Source: Lycocorax pyrrhopterus obiensis
Taxonomy: Eukaryota; Chordata; Aves; Passeriformes; Paradisaeidae
Length of the DNA: 64,000 nt
Direction: 5' to 3'
Assembly: GCA_014706295.1 (NCBI GenBank)
Contig: JACSVZ010000007.1
Span: 55,690,975-55,754,974, forward strand
A program made the translations under genes and the position numbers. The notes under the pieces are model-generated. The model was given only the letters and a program-made list of their open reading frames with translations. It was not told the origin of the DNA and made no database searches. Of this stretch, positions 62,701 to 64,000 are shown piece after piece. The first letter of the stretch is position 1; each line of letters opens with the position of its first letter.

Positions 62701-64000
62701 ACAACAATTAGCCTAAGATATCTAATGAAAGGAATTAAATTCTACATGTTTTATAGCAAATAGCTTTAATTTTAATTACAAATCCCAAATACATCATCTT
62801 CAATAACGATCAGCCCATCACATCTGCTAGGGGCTGATGAGGATTTGCCTTTTGTGTGGTTTGGACGGAAAACTAAACCAGACTCTCCCCACACAAGAGC
62901 CCTAGTGAAGAGAATGGAAATTAGGGTACAGCAAGGATCAGAGCCCACAAAATCCCTGCAGAATTTCCCAGACTTAGGCTGTTACCAGAAGGCTCTTCAT
63001 CTGCAGCTGTGAGAAGCATCCTTACACACCAGATCGGAGTTTGGGGATATATTTCACTGCTGAGTGGCTGTTACAGCTCCCCATTTGGACTCCATCCACA
63101 TAGTCCATTACATCTGCAACTGAAGCTCATTTTAGCAATTGTATTATGCCAGGTATCTATCTCTGAGCACAAGGCACCCCTCGGCACGCAGACAGCACTC
63201 CATTAAGAGCAGGTGAGGGCTCAGGGCAGCTCATCTCCCAAGCCTCCCACCTCTGCTTAGATGGGAATTGGAGATAGTGAAAGGTGAGGAACAGCCCAGA
63301 GCCAAATGCTGTCTGCCACACCTGTCTTTGAGCCCACCAGCCTCTGCTCAAGAGCACACAGCAGGGTCCACAAGCTGTCTCCAGATCCATGCTGATGGCT
63401 TTGGATTCCCTGTCCCAGCAAGTAAAAAAATCTCTGATGGACCTTGCTGTCCTGATCCAGTTTTGCTTTTGTTCTGAAATCTTTGCAGGCAGTTTTATCA
63501 CCCATTATGTGCCTGGCAGTAATTGCCAAGCAACCCGTGTCCCTTCTGAAGGGAAAACAGTATTTTTCTAAGTCACTCATGCACTTCTGAAAGTTTTACC
63601 TGTGAACAGTTTGGAAAAATGCGTAAAGTCTCCTCCTCAAAGTTGTATTTTTCTTCTTTGAGCACAGAAACAGCTAAAAAGAAAGCAAAATGTGTGTCTC
63701 TGTAGCTGAAAATCAAGCTGTGTTTTTGCAATAAGATCTATTATATATAATAAAATAAATGCTCTATTGCTTTTTCTGGTTTCATATTTTTATTCCAATA
63801 TATTTTAGTGAACTAACTGAGTGAAAATAAGCTGTGTTTGGGTCAATACAAAACCAAAATTTTTATTTTCACCACAATTTGAAGAGAAGCATCACAGAAA
63901 GACTGAGATTTAATTGCTGGGGGAGATTCACCATTTCCCTCCAGCTCTCCTGCTCCATGTTTGTTGAACCCCAGAGAGTTGTACTACAGTGGAAAAAGCC
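59703..64000. other. Presumed intron or flanking non-coding DNA
   Basis: If the exon at 59286-59702 is real, this is its upstream intron on the minus strand. No second exon was identified. The minus-strand frame at 60024-60293 is open for 89 codons but has no convincing acceptor or family resemblance. A small GC-rich patch with CGGCCGCGC and CCGCGGGC lies at 60560-60600. The right end (63730-63760) is AT-rich low complexity. Confidence 0.4.

Overview
The window looks like a gene-poor stretch of a bird nuclear genome. The evidence is the interspersed repeats. There are several chicken-repeat-1 (CR1) LINE fragments, with the CR1 tail block (TTTAAGGTCCCTTCCAAC followed by TCTATGA-type repeats). 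There are also three avian endogenous-retrovirus LTR pieces. The background is AT-rich and CpG-poor with long gene-free spacers, as expected of a large intron or intergenic interval. No bacterial-type genes, rRNA, tRNA or CRISPR were seen.

Layout. 1-30 kb is mostly unannotatable non-coding DNA, with an LTR fragment (1266-1490, minus), a CR1 fragment (3252-3400, minus), short CA/CG and AT repeats, two perfect or near-perfect hairpins (16515-16536, 21231-21300) and a small CpG-dense patch (25503-25563). At 30505-31100 lies a decayed CR1 reverse transcriptase on the minus strand. 35132-35702 is a nearly complete LTR on the plus strand, of the same broad type as the one at 1266. 40454-40814 is a 361-bp uninterrupted polypyrimidine tract built of CCCTTT and CCCTT units. 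43.5-45.3 kb is a repeat cluster: a CR1 3' end, a retroviral 3' LTR still attached to its polypurine tract, and another CR1 fragment. 45-59 kb is again gene-free, with a 14-bp homeodomain-like palindrome at 57934.

The only convincing protein-coding candidate is on the minus strand at 59702-59286. It is a 417-bp terminal-exon-like reading frame preceded by a strong splice acceptor. It ends in a hydrophobic C-terminus of the kind used for GPI attachment or a short membrane tail, and a polyadenylation hexamer lies about 70 bases past the stop. I do not recognise the gene. If real, its upstream exons lie at higher coordinates, probably outside the window, and the rest of the window is downstream of it or within introns of a longer isoform.

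The other open frames of 60-170 codons resemble no family I know and look like chance frames in non-coding DNA, repeats or low-complexity sequence.
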